A stretch of 64,000 nt of DNA, from NCBI RefSeq assembly GCF_000378225.1, contig NZ_KB905141.1, positions 385,226 to 449,225 of the forward strand. The letters run 5' to 3'. Below are positions 1-8,334 of the stretch, in pieces. The notes beneath the pieces were generated by a model. The model ran no database searches. It saw only the letters and a list, made by a program, of their open reading frames with translations, and had not been told where the DNA came from. Source of the DNA: Methylophilus methylotrophus DSM 46235 = ATCC 53528. Its GTDB lineage: Bacteria > Pseudomonadota > Gammaproteobacteria > Burkholderiales > Methylophilaceae. A program made the position numbers and the translations under genes. Numbering within the stretch: position 1 is the first letter of the stretch; each line of letters opens with the position of its first letter.

Positions 1-1
1 T

Positions 2-304
2 CAACACAACCCGTTGGTGCCACAAGGCTTAAGCGGATTTCAACAGTTTTTCGCTGACTGGTTTAAGGCTGTCCCTGACTGGGAATATCAACTGGAAAAA
101 CTGGTGGCTGAAGGCGACACCGTCTGGGCCTATGGCGTGTATTCCGGCACCCAGCAAGGTGAATGGTTAGGTATCCCCGCCACTGGCAAACATTACCGTA
201 TTTATGCCGTGGATATTTTCAGAATAGAAAACGGCAAACTCGCCGAACATTGGGATGTGCTGGATACTTACGGCTTATTCAAACAGCTGGGCGTGATTCA
301 GTAG
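2..304 (+). CDS. SnoaL-like/ester cyclase-type protein, 5' end outside window
   Basis: The frame is open from the first bases, so the start lies before the window; about 100 C-terminal residues are visible. The pattern QHNPLVPQG, then GLSGFQQFF, W-E-Y, GDTVWAYGVYSGTQQGEWLGIPATGK and a final F-R-I-E-N-G-K-L-AEHWDVLD is the usual layout of the SnoaL-like fold in small cone-shaped proteins annotated as ester cyclases or nuclear transport factor 2-like proteins. The family holds polyketide cyclases but most bacterial members have no known substrate, so no reaction is assigned. The gene is followed by a hairpin and then by dinB after 282 bases, so it probably ends its own transcript. Confidence 0.7.
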   Translation, partial: QHNPLVPQGLSGFQQFFADWFKAVPDWEYQLEKLVAEGDTVWAYGVYSGTQQGEWLGIPATGKHYRIYAVDIFRIENGKLAEHWDVLDTYGLFKQLGVIQ

Positions 305-317
305 CTTTTGATATGAA

Positions 318-345
318 AATAAGGCCTACCCAGTTAGGCCTTATT
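318..345 (+). terminator. Hairpin after the SnoaL-like gene
   Basis: A perfect 11-bp stem (318-328 with 335-345) and 6-base loop start 14 bases after the stop codon. The second arm ends in TTATT but no long T run follows, so it is a probable, not classic, intrinsic terminator. A second weaker stem (441-448 with 460-467, followed by T residues) lies before dinB. The rest of 305-586 shows no gene I can support. Confidence 0.5.
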
Positions 346-586
346 GAACTTAGAGAAACCCTTGATGCCATCACTTTGAACAAGATTGGGCACCATCTTG
401 TCACAACAATCCAGGCAATGATGATTGCCCATCAACGATCAAAAGCATTCATGCAAAGCATGCTTTTTTATTGCATGACATGGGATAATCCAGCTTTAGA
501 TATTCCCCAATATATTTGGCTAGTGCTTTATATTTTATTTTGCATACCTGATGCTCCATCTTCTGCCAGGCTTCTAAGTCCTTGAT

Positions 587-1744
587 ATGCCAGACCAGGA
601 AACCAGACGCATCGCACATATTGATATGGATGCCTTTTTCGCATCTTGTGAATTGTCGCGTTACCCCGAGCTGAAAGGTTTGCCCATGGTGGTGGCCGGG
701 ACTTCCTCACATACTCCAAGGATCAGGGAAGATGGCACCCGCGAATTCTCGCGCTTGCGGGATTACACAGGCCCCGGTGTGCTAACCACTGCCACTTATG
801 AAGCGCGGGCGCTAGGCCTCAACTCTGCCATGCCGACCATGCGAGCAGCCAAACTCGCGCCTGATGCGATTTTGTTACCTGTGAATTTTGAACTGTATCG
901 CCATTACTCACGGCTCTTCAAAGAGGCAATTCGTAGCGTTAGTCCACTGGTTGAGAATATCGGCATTGATGAAGTATACGCCGACGTATCCACGCTGCCG
1001 GGCGATGCCACCGAGATCGCACAACGGTTAAAATCTGCCGTATTTGCCGCCACCAGCCTGACCTGTTCAGTCGGCATTGCACCAAACAAACTACTGGCAA
1101 AATTATGCTCAGAAATGCAAAAGCCCGATGGCATTACGGTGATCACCATGGCAGATTTACCTAGCCGTATCTGGCCCATGCCAGCAAAAAAGATCAACGG
1201 TATAGGCCCCAAAGCCAGCGCAAAACTCGCCTCACTGAATATCGATACGATAGGTGAGATTGCCTCCATGAGTGAAGCCTGGCTGGTACAGCATTTTGGC
1301 AATAGTTATGGCAGGTGGTTGCATCGTGTTTCGCACGGGCAAGACGACAGACCGGTGGTCACAGAAAGCACCCCGGTTTCCATGAGCCGGGAAACCACTT
1401 TTGAACGCAATTTACACCCGTTACGTGACAAACCAGTGTTAAGCCAGGCCTTCACTCTCCTATGTGAGCGCGTCGCCAGCGATCTTCAGCACAAGGGCTA
1501 TACCTGCCGGAAGATCGGCATCAAGCTACGCTTCGATGATTTCAAAACGGTCACTCGCGACCTGACTTTACCTGCCCCCGTGAGCGACGCAAAATCATTA
1601 CGGCATGCCGCTGGGAAATGTCTAAAAAGGATAGACTTAGGCAAGAACATCCGCCTGTTAGGTGTAAAAGCAAGTGGACTGATACGCGCTGATAACTCCC
1701 ATAATATCCAAGAGCAGTTTATGCTGGATTTTACCTTTGATTGA
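587..1744 (+). CDS. dinB: Y-family DNA polymerase, DinB (Pol IV)-like
   Basis: Translesion DNA polymerase of the Y family, 385 residues against about 350 for E. coli Pol IV. Visible are the first metal-binding motif HIDMDAFFASCE (residues 12-23), TATYEARALGLNSAMP of the palm/fingers, GIDEVYADV as the second catalytic acid motif, the thumb SVGIAPNKLLAKLCSEMQKPDGI, a helix-hairpin-helix INGIGPKASAKL, and a little-finger domain to the end. Two oddities: about 20 extra residues (roughly 40-60) sit between the PMVVAG strand and VLTTATYEAR, where most DinB proteins have a short loop; and the usual S-x-DE-A-Y-L-D motif reads G-I-D-E-V-Y-A-D. Both acidic residues are kept, so activity is plausible. 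No LexA box was recognised upstream. Confidence 0.85.
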   Translation: MPDQETRRIAHIDMDAFFASCELSRYPELKGLPMVVAGTSSHTPRIREDGTREFSRLRDYTGPGVLTTATYEARALGLNSAMPTMRAAKLAPDAILLPVNFELYRHYSRLFKEAIRSVSPLVENIGIDEVYADVSTLPGDATEIAQRLKSAVFAATSLTCSVGIAPNKLLAKLCSEMQKPDGITVITMADLPSRIWPMPAKKINGIGPKASAKLASLNIDTIGEIASMSEAWLVQHFGNSYGRWLHRVSHGQDDRPVVTESTPVSMSRETTFERNLHPLRDKPVLSQAFTLLCERVASDLQHKGYTCRKIGIKLRFDDFKTVTRDLTLPAPVSDAKSLRHAAGKCLKRIDLGKNIRLLGVKASGLIRADNSHNIQEQFMLDFTFD

Positions 1745-1795
1745 GAGTGAGCTAACACCCATTAAACTAATCTCAAAACGGTGAAGACCGCTCAA

Positions 1796-3691
1796 CTACT
1801 GTCCACGCATAAACATCTTATCCAGATCATTCAAACTCACCTGGAACCAGGTAGGCCTGCCATGGTTGCACTGACCGCTTCTTTCAGTTGCTTCCATGTC
1901 CCTTAGCAAAGCATTCATTTCTGTCAGGGTGAGTTGCCGATTGGCTCTGACGGCCGCATGGCAGGCCATAGTGCCTAAAACTTCATTTTGCCGTTCAAGC
2001 AATACACGGCTAGCGCCATACTCATGCAAGTCGCGCAATACGGCACGCGCTAGCGCGACAGCATCTGCATCTTGCAGCATGGTGGGTACCGCACGAATAG
2101 CGATGGTAGTGGGTGATAAAGTGGCTAAATCAAAGCCGAGTTGTTGCAAGGTGTCGCTGCCATTCAAGCTTTGCAAGGTAGCAACCTCAACCTTTTCTGC
2201 ATAGAAACTGATGGGGATCAGCAAAGGTTGTGTGGAAATGGCCTGCTCGCTCAAGGCATTTTTCAGGCGTTCGTACATGATGCGTTCATGAGCGGCATGC
2301 ATATCGACGACGACCAGACCCTGCGCATTTTGCGCAAGGATATAAATACCGTGTAATTGCCCCAAGCCAAAGCCGAGCGGATATTGCTGAGGTGCTTGAG
2401 CATCACTTTGATCTTGGGCCGTTGACGAATCAATGGATGACCCCGGATTGATAAGTGCTTCAGCTACATGCCCACCTTGCACATGATCCAGATTCAAATC
2501 AGGTTTTAAATCCCCATACAATTGACCATAAAACTGCTGGGCAACTGCTGGGCTGCGATTGACCGCCCTATCGGACTGATAGTCAAATACCGAGCGGGTT
2601 TGCAAAGGCATTTCCACCTGCTCTTGCGGCATGCTAAAAGCAGGTGCGGCAACTGGCCTGAATGGATTAAAGGGTGCCTGTAACGGCTGGCTGGCGTGAA
2701 TCTCGGCCGAAGTCTTTCCTAACGCCTTGTGCAGGCTATGAAAGATAAAGCGATGTACGGCTTGCGATTCGCGGAAGCGTACTTCGGTTTTGGCCGGGTG
2801 TACATTGACATCGACCAATGAGGGATCCAGCTCCAGAAACAGGACAAAGGCCGGATGCTTGTCGCCATGCAAAACATCCTGGTAAGCCTGCTTGATGGCA
2901 TGCGCGATGAGTTTGTCACGCACAAAACGTCCATTCACAAACACATACTGGCTATCCCGGCTGTGGCGCTGGTATGTAGGCGAGGCTGTCATGCCCCACA
3001 GGCGCAGCCCCCCGCTCTCTTCTTCAAGCCATATACTTTGCGCAGCAAACTCACTCCCGAGCACATCAGTAATGCGTTGCTGCGGAGTATTGGCCGCCAG
3101 GCGTGAAATGGCTTTGCCATTGTGCTGCAATAAAAAACCCACATTGGGGCGTGACAATGCCACCCGGGTAAAGGCATCTTCACAATGACCAAACTCGGTA
3201 CTCTCGGTTTTGAGAAACTTGCGGCGTGCCGGCGTGTTAAAGTACAAATCATGCACTTCGACGATGGTGCCTGCATCTAATGCCGCAGGGCTGATATTTT
3301 GCTGGCGTGTGCCTTCGGCGGCGATTTGCCAGGCATGACTGGCAGCCTGCTGGCGGCTCGTCAGCACCGTGCGTGAAATCGAGGCAATACTGGCTAAGGC
3401 CTCGCCACGAAACCCCAGGCTGCCGACTTGCTCCAAGTCTTCCAGGCTTTGTATCTTGCTGGTGGCATGGCGAGTCAATGCCAGTTCAAGCTCATCCTTG
3501 GCAATGCCGTGCCCGTTATCAGTCACTTTCAGTAACTTCATGCCACCCTGCTGCAAGGCGACCTGTATTTGCGTGCTGCCCGCATCCACGCTGTTTTCAA
3601 GCAGTTCTTTAAGCGCTGAGGCCGGGCGCTCAACCACCTCACCGGCGGCAATTTGACTGATTAACTGATCGGGTAAGAGTTTAATTTGCAT
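1796..3691 (-). CDS. mutL: DNA mismatch repair protein MutL (endonuclease-type)
   Basis: MutL, 631 residues, couples MutS mismatch recognition to strand incision. The N-terminal GHKL ATPase is clear: IAAGEVVERPASALKELLENS, DNGHGI and GFRGEALASI. The C-terminal domain carries DMHAAHERIMYE, which fits the endonuclease motif D-Q-H-A-x2-E-x4-E with Q changed to M, plus ACHAAVRAN and QCNHGRPT, the partner metal-binding motifs. This nicking MutL is expected in bacteria lacking MutH, unlike E. coli MutL, which has no such motif. A proline/glutamine-rich linker (about 330-430) separates the domains. It is transcribed away from the helicase gene, with only 26 bases between the two start codons. Confidence 0.95.
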   Translation of the reverse strand: MQIKLLPDQLISQIAAGEVVERPASALKELLENSVDAGSTQIQVALQQGGMKLLKVTDNGHGIAKDELELALTRHATSKIQSLEDLEQVGSLGFRGEALASIASISRTVLTSRQQAASHAWQIAAEGTRQQNISPAALDAGTIVEVHDLYFNTPARRKFLKTESTEFGHCEDAFTRVALSRPNVGFLLQHNGKAISRLAANTPQQRITDVLGSEFAAQSIWLEEESGGLRLWGMTASPTYQRHSRDSQYVFVNGRFVRDKLIAHAIKQAYQDVLHGDKHPAFVLFLELDPSLVDVNVHPAKTEVRFRESQAVHRFIFHSLHKALGKTSAEIHASQPLQAPFNPFRPVAAPAFSMPQEQVEMPLQTRSVFDYQSDRAVNRSPAVAQQFYGQLYGDLKPDLNLDHVQGGHVAEALINPGSSIDSSTAQDQSDAQAPQQYPLGFGLGQLHGIYILAQNAQGLVVVDMHAAHERIMYERLKNALSEQAISTQPLLIPISFYAEKVEVATLQSLNGSDTLQQLGFDLATLSPTTIAIRAVPTMLQDADAVALARAVLRDLHEYGASRVLLERQNEVLGTMACHAAVRANRQLTLTEMNALLRDMEATERSGQCNHGRPTWFQVSLNDLDKMFMRGQ

Positions 3692-3695
3692 CTCG

Positions 3696-3721
3696 CCATT
3701 CTACCCGTTTTGCTAGAATGG
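3696..3721. promoter_or_regulatory. Inverted repeat between mutL and the helicase gene
   Basis: CCATTCTA (3696-3703) and TAGAATGG (3714-3721) form an exact 8-bp inverted repeat with a 10-base spacer, filling the 26 bases between the two divergent start codons. It could be an operator or a short hairpin in either leader. Promoters for both genes must lie inside the opposite coding region or be extremely compact. Confidence 0.4.
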
Positions 3722-5250
3722 AGGCCATGTCGCTTTCCGATTTTCAGGCTTACCTCAGCCGTTTCAACCTCGCCCGCAAGTTGCGTCGCCAGCATCATTT
3801 TTATGTGGGCCCAACCAACTCCGGCAAAACTTACCAGGCCCTGGAAACCCTGCGACAAGCCAACTCTGGCGTTTATCTCGCCCCGCTACGGCTGTTGGCA
3901 ATGGAGGTACGTGACCGCTTAACGCAAGCCGGTGTGCCGTGCAACCTGGTGACCGGTGAAGAGCGTATCCTGATGCCAGGGGCGCAACATACGGCTTCAA
4001 CCATCGAAATGATGCGCCCAGACCATGCCGTCGATGTGGCGGTGATAGATGAAATCCAGATGCTGATGGACCCCGACCGCGGCAGTGCCTGGACAGCCGC
4101 ATTGCTGGGCGTACCCGCAAAGCAGGTATTTATCTGCGGTGCCAATAGCGTGACCGAAAGCTGCACCCGGCTACTCGATGCCTTGCAAGAACCCTATACC
4201 CTCACCTACCTCGAGCGTATGACCCCGCTCATGATTGAAGATGCCAGTATTTGTGGTGAGCGCTACCATGCTGCCAAGTTGCGCAAAGCCTTGCAGCCCG
4301 GCGATGCCATCATTGCCTTTAGCCGCAAAGACGTACTGACATTGGCTGCACGTATCCGCCAGTGGGGCTTTCAGGTCGCCACCATTTATGGCGCCCTGTC
4401 ACCCGAAGTCAGGCGCGGCGAATCAGCCCGCTTTGCCAATGGCGAAGCGCAGATACTGGTCGCGACAGACGCCATTGGCATGGGCCTGAACCTGCCTATT
4501 CGCCGCGTGATTTTTGCCAACATCCACAAATTCGACGGCGTGGCACCGCGCCCGCTCAATGCCACCGAAATGCGCCAGATTGCCGGGCGCGCAGGCCGCC
4601 ATGGTTTATATGACACCGGTTATGTCACCGTGCTCGAAGATGACGAGCAATGGCACCTGCATGAAATGCTAGGCTGTGATGACACCGTCGCACCCTTTGC
4701 CTTGCCTATTACCGTAGGCGGCGGCGATATTGAAGCACTCAGCCAGCAAATCCCTACCTGGCGGCTGGCAGAATGCGTGGAAACCCTGCATGCGCAGTAT
4801 CAACGCCAATCTGGCGCGACCGCATTGCAATGGCATGTCACGCCCTTGCAATACCAACAGGCGTTATTGATTGATGAAACGGCCCCCAAACTAGCGATGC
4901 GCGATAAATTCAGACTGATGTGCGCGCCATTGGCGATACAGGTGCCGATTGCACGGGATTATTTTGTGCAGTGCATACAAGCGATAGACAACTATCAGCC
5001 TCGCCCATTGCCGCTCATGCCGGAATGGTTGAAAGGCCAACAGGCAGAATATCTAGAACAAGCAGAACTGATTTGCCAGCACCTGAGTTTATACAGCTGG
5101 CTGGGCTATCAATACCCCAAGATTTTTCGGGATGGTGACTTGGTGGATGAAGCGCGCAAGAAACTCAATGGGTATATCAGCCGGGCGCTACGGGTGCAGG
5201 CGGGATATGGGAAGACACAGAGGGAAACGGAATTGGGGCAATATCGCTGA
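3718..5250 (+). CDS. Suv3-like superfamily 2 RNA helicase
   Basis: 510-residue helicase resembling the mitochondrial RNA-degradation helicase Suv3. Motifs in order: GPTNSGKT (Walker A, about 33-40), APLRLLAMEVRDRL (Ia), TGEER, VIDEIQML (DExH/D box variant DEIQ), AFSRKDVL (domain 2), ATDAIGMGLNLPI and QIAGRAGRHG (motif VI). A C-terminal part after about residue 330 matches the region where Suv3 has its own C domain. ATG 3718 is used; ATG 3727 is also possible, but GGAGG at 3720-3724 is too close to it to act as a normal ribosome site. Bacterial Suv3-like proteins are patchily spread; a role in RNA turnover is inference. Confidence 0.8.
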   Translation: MEAMSLSDFQAYLSRFNLARKLRRQHHFYVGPTNSGKTYQALETLRQANSGVYLAPLRLLAMEVRDRLTQAGVPCNLVTGEERILMPGAQHTASTIEMMRPDHAVDVAVIDEIQMLMDPDRGSAWTAALLGVPAKQVFICGANSVTESCTRLLDALQEPYTLTYLERMTPLMIEDASICGERYHAAKLRKALQPGDAIIAFSRKDVLTLAARIRQWGFQVATIYGALSPEVRRGESARFANGEAQILVATDAIGMGLNLPIRRVIFANIHKFDGVAPRPLNATEMRQIAGRAGRHGLYDTGYVTVLEDDEQWHLHEMLGCDDTVAPFALPITVGGGDIEALSQQIPTWRLAECVETLHAQYQRQSGATALQWHVTPLQYQQALLIDETAPKLAMRDKFRLMCAPLAIQVPIARDYFVQCIQAIDNYQPRPLPLMPEWLKGQQAEYLEQAELICQHLSLYSWLGYQYPKIFRDGDLVDEARKKLNGYISRALRVQAGYGKTQRETELGQYR

Positions 5251-5329
5251 AAGAATACTGCGCGGTATTTTCATTGAACATGGGCATCATTCAGTAGATG
5301 TTTGATTGTTTAGATAAATGACTGTTATG

Positions 5330-5347
5330 TTTCGTCTTTAGGCGATC
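5330..5347. repeat. Degenerate extra end of the palindromic repeat
   Basis: TTTCGTCTTTAGGCGATC at this place resembles the end of the repeat that starts at 5437 (TTTCGCCTATAGGCGAG). It is followed by a CTACGCTTGTTGTCCAT stretch that matches the inner left end of the second copy (around 63480-63500, ATGCTTGTCCAT). It looks like a remnant of an older or nested element end. Confidence 0.5.
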
Positions 5348-5436
5348 AATCTTGCCTACGCTTGTTGTCCATTAGAAAGTCGCAGGGGAGCATGTATGCC
5401 TACTCGGATTAGTGTTTGTTTTATGTAATGTTCTTT

Positions 5437-6056
5437 TTTCGCCTATAGGCGAGTTACTTTTCTTTGCTTGCCCAAGGATAAAGTAACCAAAAGAAAGTGC
5501 ACCCTAGCTTCCGCTTGTTTCCTGCGTTGCTCGTCAGCGTGGGCGGCCAACGAAACTCGCCCTAGTGGCTTGCACACTGCGCAAGCCACCGCGGATCTCG
5601 GACAGCCGCTGGCCGACACCTCCCACGCCGACTGCGCTACTCGGCGCGGCAGATAGGGGCCCGAAAACCCATGAGAGCCACCGTTGGCGTATTGAATAAA
5701 AGAATTATTTTTTTGAACGGTCCAAACTTCTACGCTCGTAGTTTGGCGAGACAAATCCCATTCCATCACGCTGAGTAGCGGAGACAAATTAAGGGAGAAG
5801 GGAGCGACTGTCTGAGCTCCTCAACAGCTCACGTTTTGTGTGAGCTGTCAGGGCGAGTTTCGTGACCGCTTACTTTGTTGATAACTAAGACTGCAAAGCA
5901 GTCTGTTACGGCGTAGGCTAACTCACGTAGCGATGTTAAGCGTAGCGGCCGTAGCCAACAACGCAAGGGAGCCGAAGGCCGTGATGGCTGGGTGCCCTCT
6001 TCTTTGGTGACTTTCTGTGGGGCAAGCAACAGAAAGTCACTCGCCTAAAGGCGAAA
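5437..6056. repeat. 620-bp giant palindromic repeat, copy 1
   Basis: This gene-free stretch is an imperfect inverted repeat. Both ends carry TTTCGCC-TATA/TTTA-GGCGA palindromes (5437 onward; reverse at 6056 backward) followed by GAGT(T/G)ACTTT, GCTTGCCC, AAAGT(A/C)ACCAAA and GCACCC on both strands. Each arm then holds a hairpin (5565-5572 with 5582-5589; 5824-5832 with 5840-5848) enclosed by a longer stem (5537-5543 with 5622-5628; 5784-5793 with 5869-5878, one mismatch). The centre around 5640-5690 contains GCGCGGCAGATAGGGGCCCG. The right arm has an extra 60-70 bases near 5880-5950 with small hairpins of its own. The same element recurs at 63385-64000. Short open frames on both strands are by-products of the symmetry. 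No transposase or target duplication is visible. Confidence 0.9.
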
Positions 6057-6090
6057 TTAAATCACTCATGATCTTCTAAGCACACAAGAG

Positions 6091-6828
6091 CTACTGCTTA
6101 GGCCGTCGCTCTTCCAAAACACCCCAAACCAAACTCAACACCAGTAACAATAGCGCGCTCAATACAATCAATGCCAATTGCGGTGCTTGATAAAGCTTGT
6201 TCAGCGGGGTGTTAGCAATCGCTTTTGCATTAGCTTGATAGGTATCCAACACATGCGTTCTCACGGCCATGACACGGCGCGTTAAATGATCCACCGAAAA
6301 GGAATAGCCTTTGGATGCCGGTAATTCTGGAAGGTGCACGCTTGGCAGCGAAAGCCCAGGCAAATGCCACCACGAGCTTTGCTGGGCGTCTTGTGTAAGC
6401 TGCACACTCATCACCAATCCCGGGGTGACAAAGGTTTGCGGATCGACTTCATCGGCTTTTTTAATGCGGTGGGTGATGGTATGCAGGGTCTGCGCATTGG
6501 GTACGGCGATTAATTGCGCAGACTTGGCCGTCTGGTCTGCTTTGAGCAGGATGCCGCGGCTGCGGCTCAGGGTCAGTGATTGTTGTACAAAGCGTTGCTG
6601 GAGGACGGGGCTTTGCGGGTAGAGTTTGGCGGCGAGGCTGTTGACGCTTTCACCAGGTAGCAATGGCCAGAGCATGGATTGCTCTTGCCTGGGATTGGCG
6701 ATACCAAACGCGGCCTGCACGGGATGGCTGAATAGCCGGAGCGTCAGGCCGAGAACGATTATCACGCCTGCCATCATCACCAACGATGATCTGAGATTCC
6801 ATTGGTGAGGATGGCGGGGAATCATCAC
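6091..6828 (-). CDS. Unknown two-helix membrane protein, LysM-like segment
   Basis: 245 residues, not recognised. A hydrophobic segment near 16-34 and another near 216-236 flank a periplasmic-looking middle; the C-terminus ends EERRPKQ in the cytoplasm. The stretch [16 protein letters not shown] ... [10 protein letters not shown] faintly recalls a LysM module, which would suit cell-wall contact, but this is inference. The start is GTG at 6828, giving a GTGA overlap with the argH stop, or the next codon ATG at 6825; either way it is translationally coupled to argH and probably cotranscribed. Downstream lies the palindromic repeat, beginning 35 bases after the stop. Confidence 0.65.
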   Translation of the reverse strand: MMIPRHPHQWNLRSSLVMMAGVIIVLGLTLRLFSHPVQAAFGIANPRQEQSMLWPLLPGESVNSLAAKLYPQSPVLQQRFVQQSLTLSRSRGILLKADQTAKSAQLIAVPNAQTLHTITHRIKKADEVDPQTFVTPGLVMSVQLTQDAQQSSWWHLPGLSLPSVHLPELPASKGYSFSVDHLTRRVMAVRTHVLDTYQANAKAIANTPLNKLYQAPQLALIVLSALLLLVLSLVWGVLEERRPKQ

Positions 6829-8315
6829 TGCCCTAACTGTACTCTGGCTTGCGCAATGGCGCGGCGGACTTGTTCTGGCGCGGTGCCGCCGGTGTGATTA
6901 CGACTGGCCACTGAGCCTTCCAGCGTGAGGACTTCAAACACGTCGTCGCTGATGGTGCTACTAAACGCCTGTAACTCAGCCAGGCTGAATTCGGCCAGGT
7001 CGCGGCCGGATTCCACACCCGCTTTCACGGCATGTGCAACGACTTCATGTGCATCACGGAAAGGCATGCCTTTTTTCACCAGGTAATCGGCCAGGTCGGT
7101 GGCGGTTGCAAAGCCTTCCAGCGCGGCCTGGCGCATATTGTCGGCTTTGACGGTGATGCCACGCAGCATGTCGGCGTAAATCTGCAAGGTCACCAGCAGG
7201 GTGTCAGCCACGTCAAACAGCGGTTCTTTGTCTTCCTGGTTGTCTTTGTTGTAGGCCAGTGGCTGGCCTTTCATCAGGGTCAGCAAACCAATCAGGTGAC
7301 CGTAAACACGGCCAGTTTTGCCGCGCACCAGTTCCGGTACGTCAGGGTTTTTCTTTTGCGGCATGATGGAGGAGCCGGTACAGAAGCGGTCGGCAATATC
7401 AATAAAGCCAAATCTTGGGCTCATCCATAGAATCAGCTCTTCGGAGAAGCGTGACAGGTGCATCATCAACAAAGATGCGGCTGCATTAAATTCAATGGCA
7501 AAGTCACGGTCAGAGACGGCGTCCAGTGAGTTCTGGCAGACGCTATCAAAGCCCAGCAACTCGGCCACCAGTTCACGTTTGATCGGATAGCTTGTGCCTG
7601 CCAGTGCGGCGGCGCCCAAGGGCAGGCGGTTGATACGCTTGCGGGCATCGGCAAAACGCTCTGCATCGCGGTTGAGCATTTCAAAATAGGCCATCAAGTG
7701 GTGACCAAACGTCACCGGTTGCGCCACTTGCAGGTGGGTGAAACCAGGCATGATGGTGGCGGCGTTTTGCTCAGCCAAATCCAGCAGTGAAGTTTGCAGG
7801 GCGCGGATACCGGCAATCGTGTCATCGACCACGCTGCGCAGCCATAAGCGCACATCGGTGGCTACTTGGTCGTTACGTGATCTACCAGTGTGTAAGCGCT
7901 TACCGGCATCGCCGATTTTTTCGGTCAGGCGTTTTTCAATATTCAGGTGTACATCTTCAAGGTCGAGCAGCCACTCAAACTGACCGGCTTCAATTTCAGT
8001 CAGGATCTCACCCAAACCACGTTTAATGTCTTCTACATCTTGCGCTGAAATAATCCCTTGCGTACCCAGCATGGTGGCGTGGGCAATCGAACCCTGAATA
8101 TCGAATCTGGCCAGGCGTTTATCAAAATCGACGGAGGCGGTATAACGCTTGACCAGCTCTGCCACCGGCTCATTAAAGCGGCCGGACCAGGCTTGGTCCT
8201 TTTGATGCAAAGAAGACTGGGTTGTCGGTTTGGATGCGGTCAAAACAAAATTCTTTCTGCCAAAAAGGCTGGCTTGCGCGACAGGCGCTGAATACTTATC
8301 ATGCTGGAGCCACAT
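6825..8315 (-). CDS. argH: Argininosuccinate lyase
   Basis: Cleaves argininosuccinate to arginine and fumarate, the last step of arginine synthesis. Signature [20 protein letters not shown] is present, as are AWSGRFNEP near the N-terminus, [12 protein letters not shown] and [16 protein letters not shown]. The frame gives 496 residues; most ArgH proteins begin close to the WSGRF motif, so the first 30-40 residues from ATG 8315 are an unusual extension and translation may start later, for example at a TTG near ...NFVLTASKP. It is divergent from the sensor kinase gene, as in the argH-fimS(algZ)-algR arrangement of Pseudomonas. Confidence 0.95.
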   Translation of the reverse strand: MWLQHDKYSAPVAQASLFGRKNFVLTASKPTTQSSLHQKDQAWSGRFNEPVAELVKRYTASVDFDKRLARFDIQGSIAHATMLGTQGIISAQDVEDIKRGLGEILTEIEAGQFEWLLDLEDVHLNIEKRLTEKIGDAGKRLHTGRSRNDQVATDVRLWLRSVVDDTIAGIRALQTSLLDLAEQNAATIMPGFTHLQVAQPVTFGHHLMAYFEMLNRDAERFADARKRINRLPLGAAALAGTSYPIKRELVAELLGFDSVCQNSLDAVSDRDFAIEFNAAASLLMMHLSRFSEELILWMSPRFGFIDIADRFCTGSSIMPQKKNPDVPELVRGKTGRVYGHLIGLLTLMKGQPLAYNKDNQEDKEPLFDVADTLLVTLQIYADMLRGITVKADNMRQAALEGFATATDLADYLVKKGMPFRDAHEVVAHAVKAGVESGRDLAEFSLAELQAFSSTISDDVFEVLTLEGSVASRNHTGGTAPEQVRRAIAQARVQLGQ

Positions 8316-8334
8316 TATAAATGAACATCACGCT

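Noticed and set aside
163..585. A 140-codon frame overlapping the SnoaL-like gene and the region before dinB
   Set aside because: It reads through the end of the SnoaL-like gene and two hairpins in another frame, and has no family resemblance.
5443..5787. A 114-codon minus-strand frame inside the repeat
   Set aside because: It lies wholly in the palindromic repeat and crosses its folded arm; no coding signature.
8230..8334. An ATG start for the sensor kinase at 8230
   Set aside because: It would overlap argH by 86 bases on the other strand and add residues that are the mirror of the argH N-terminus.
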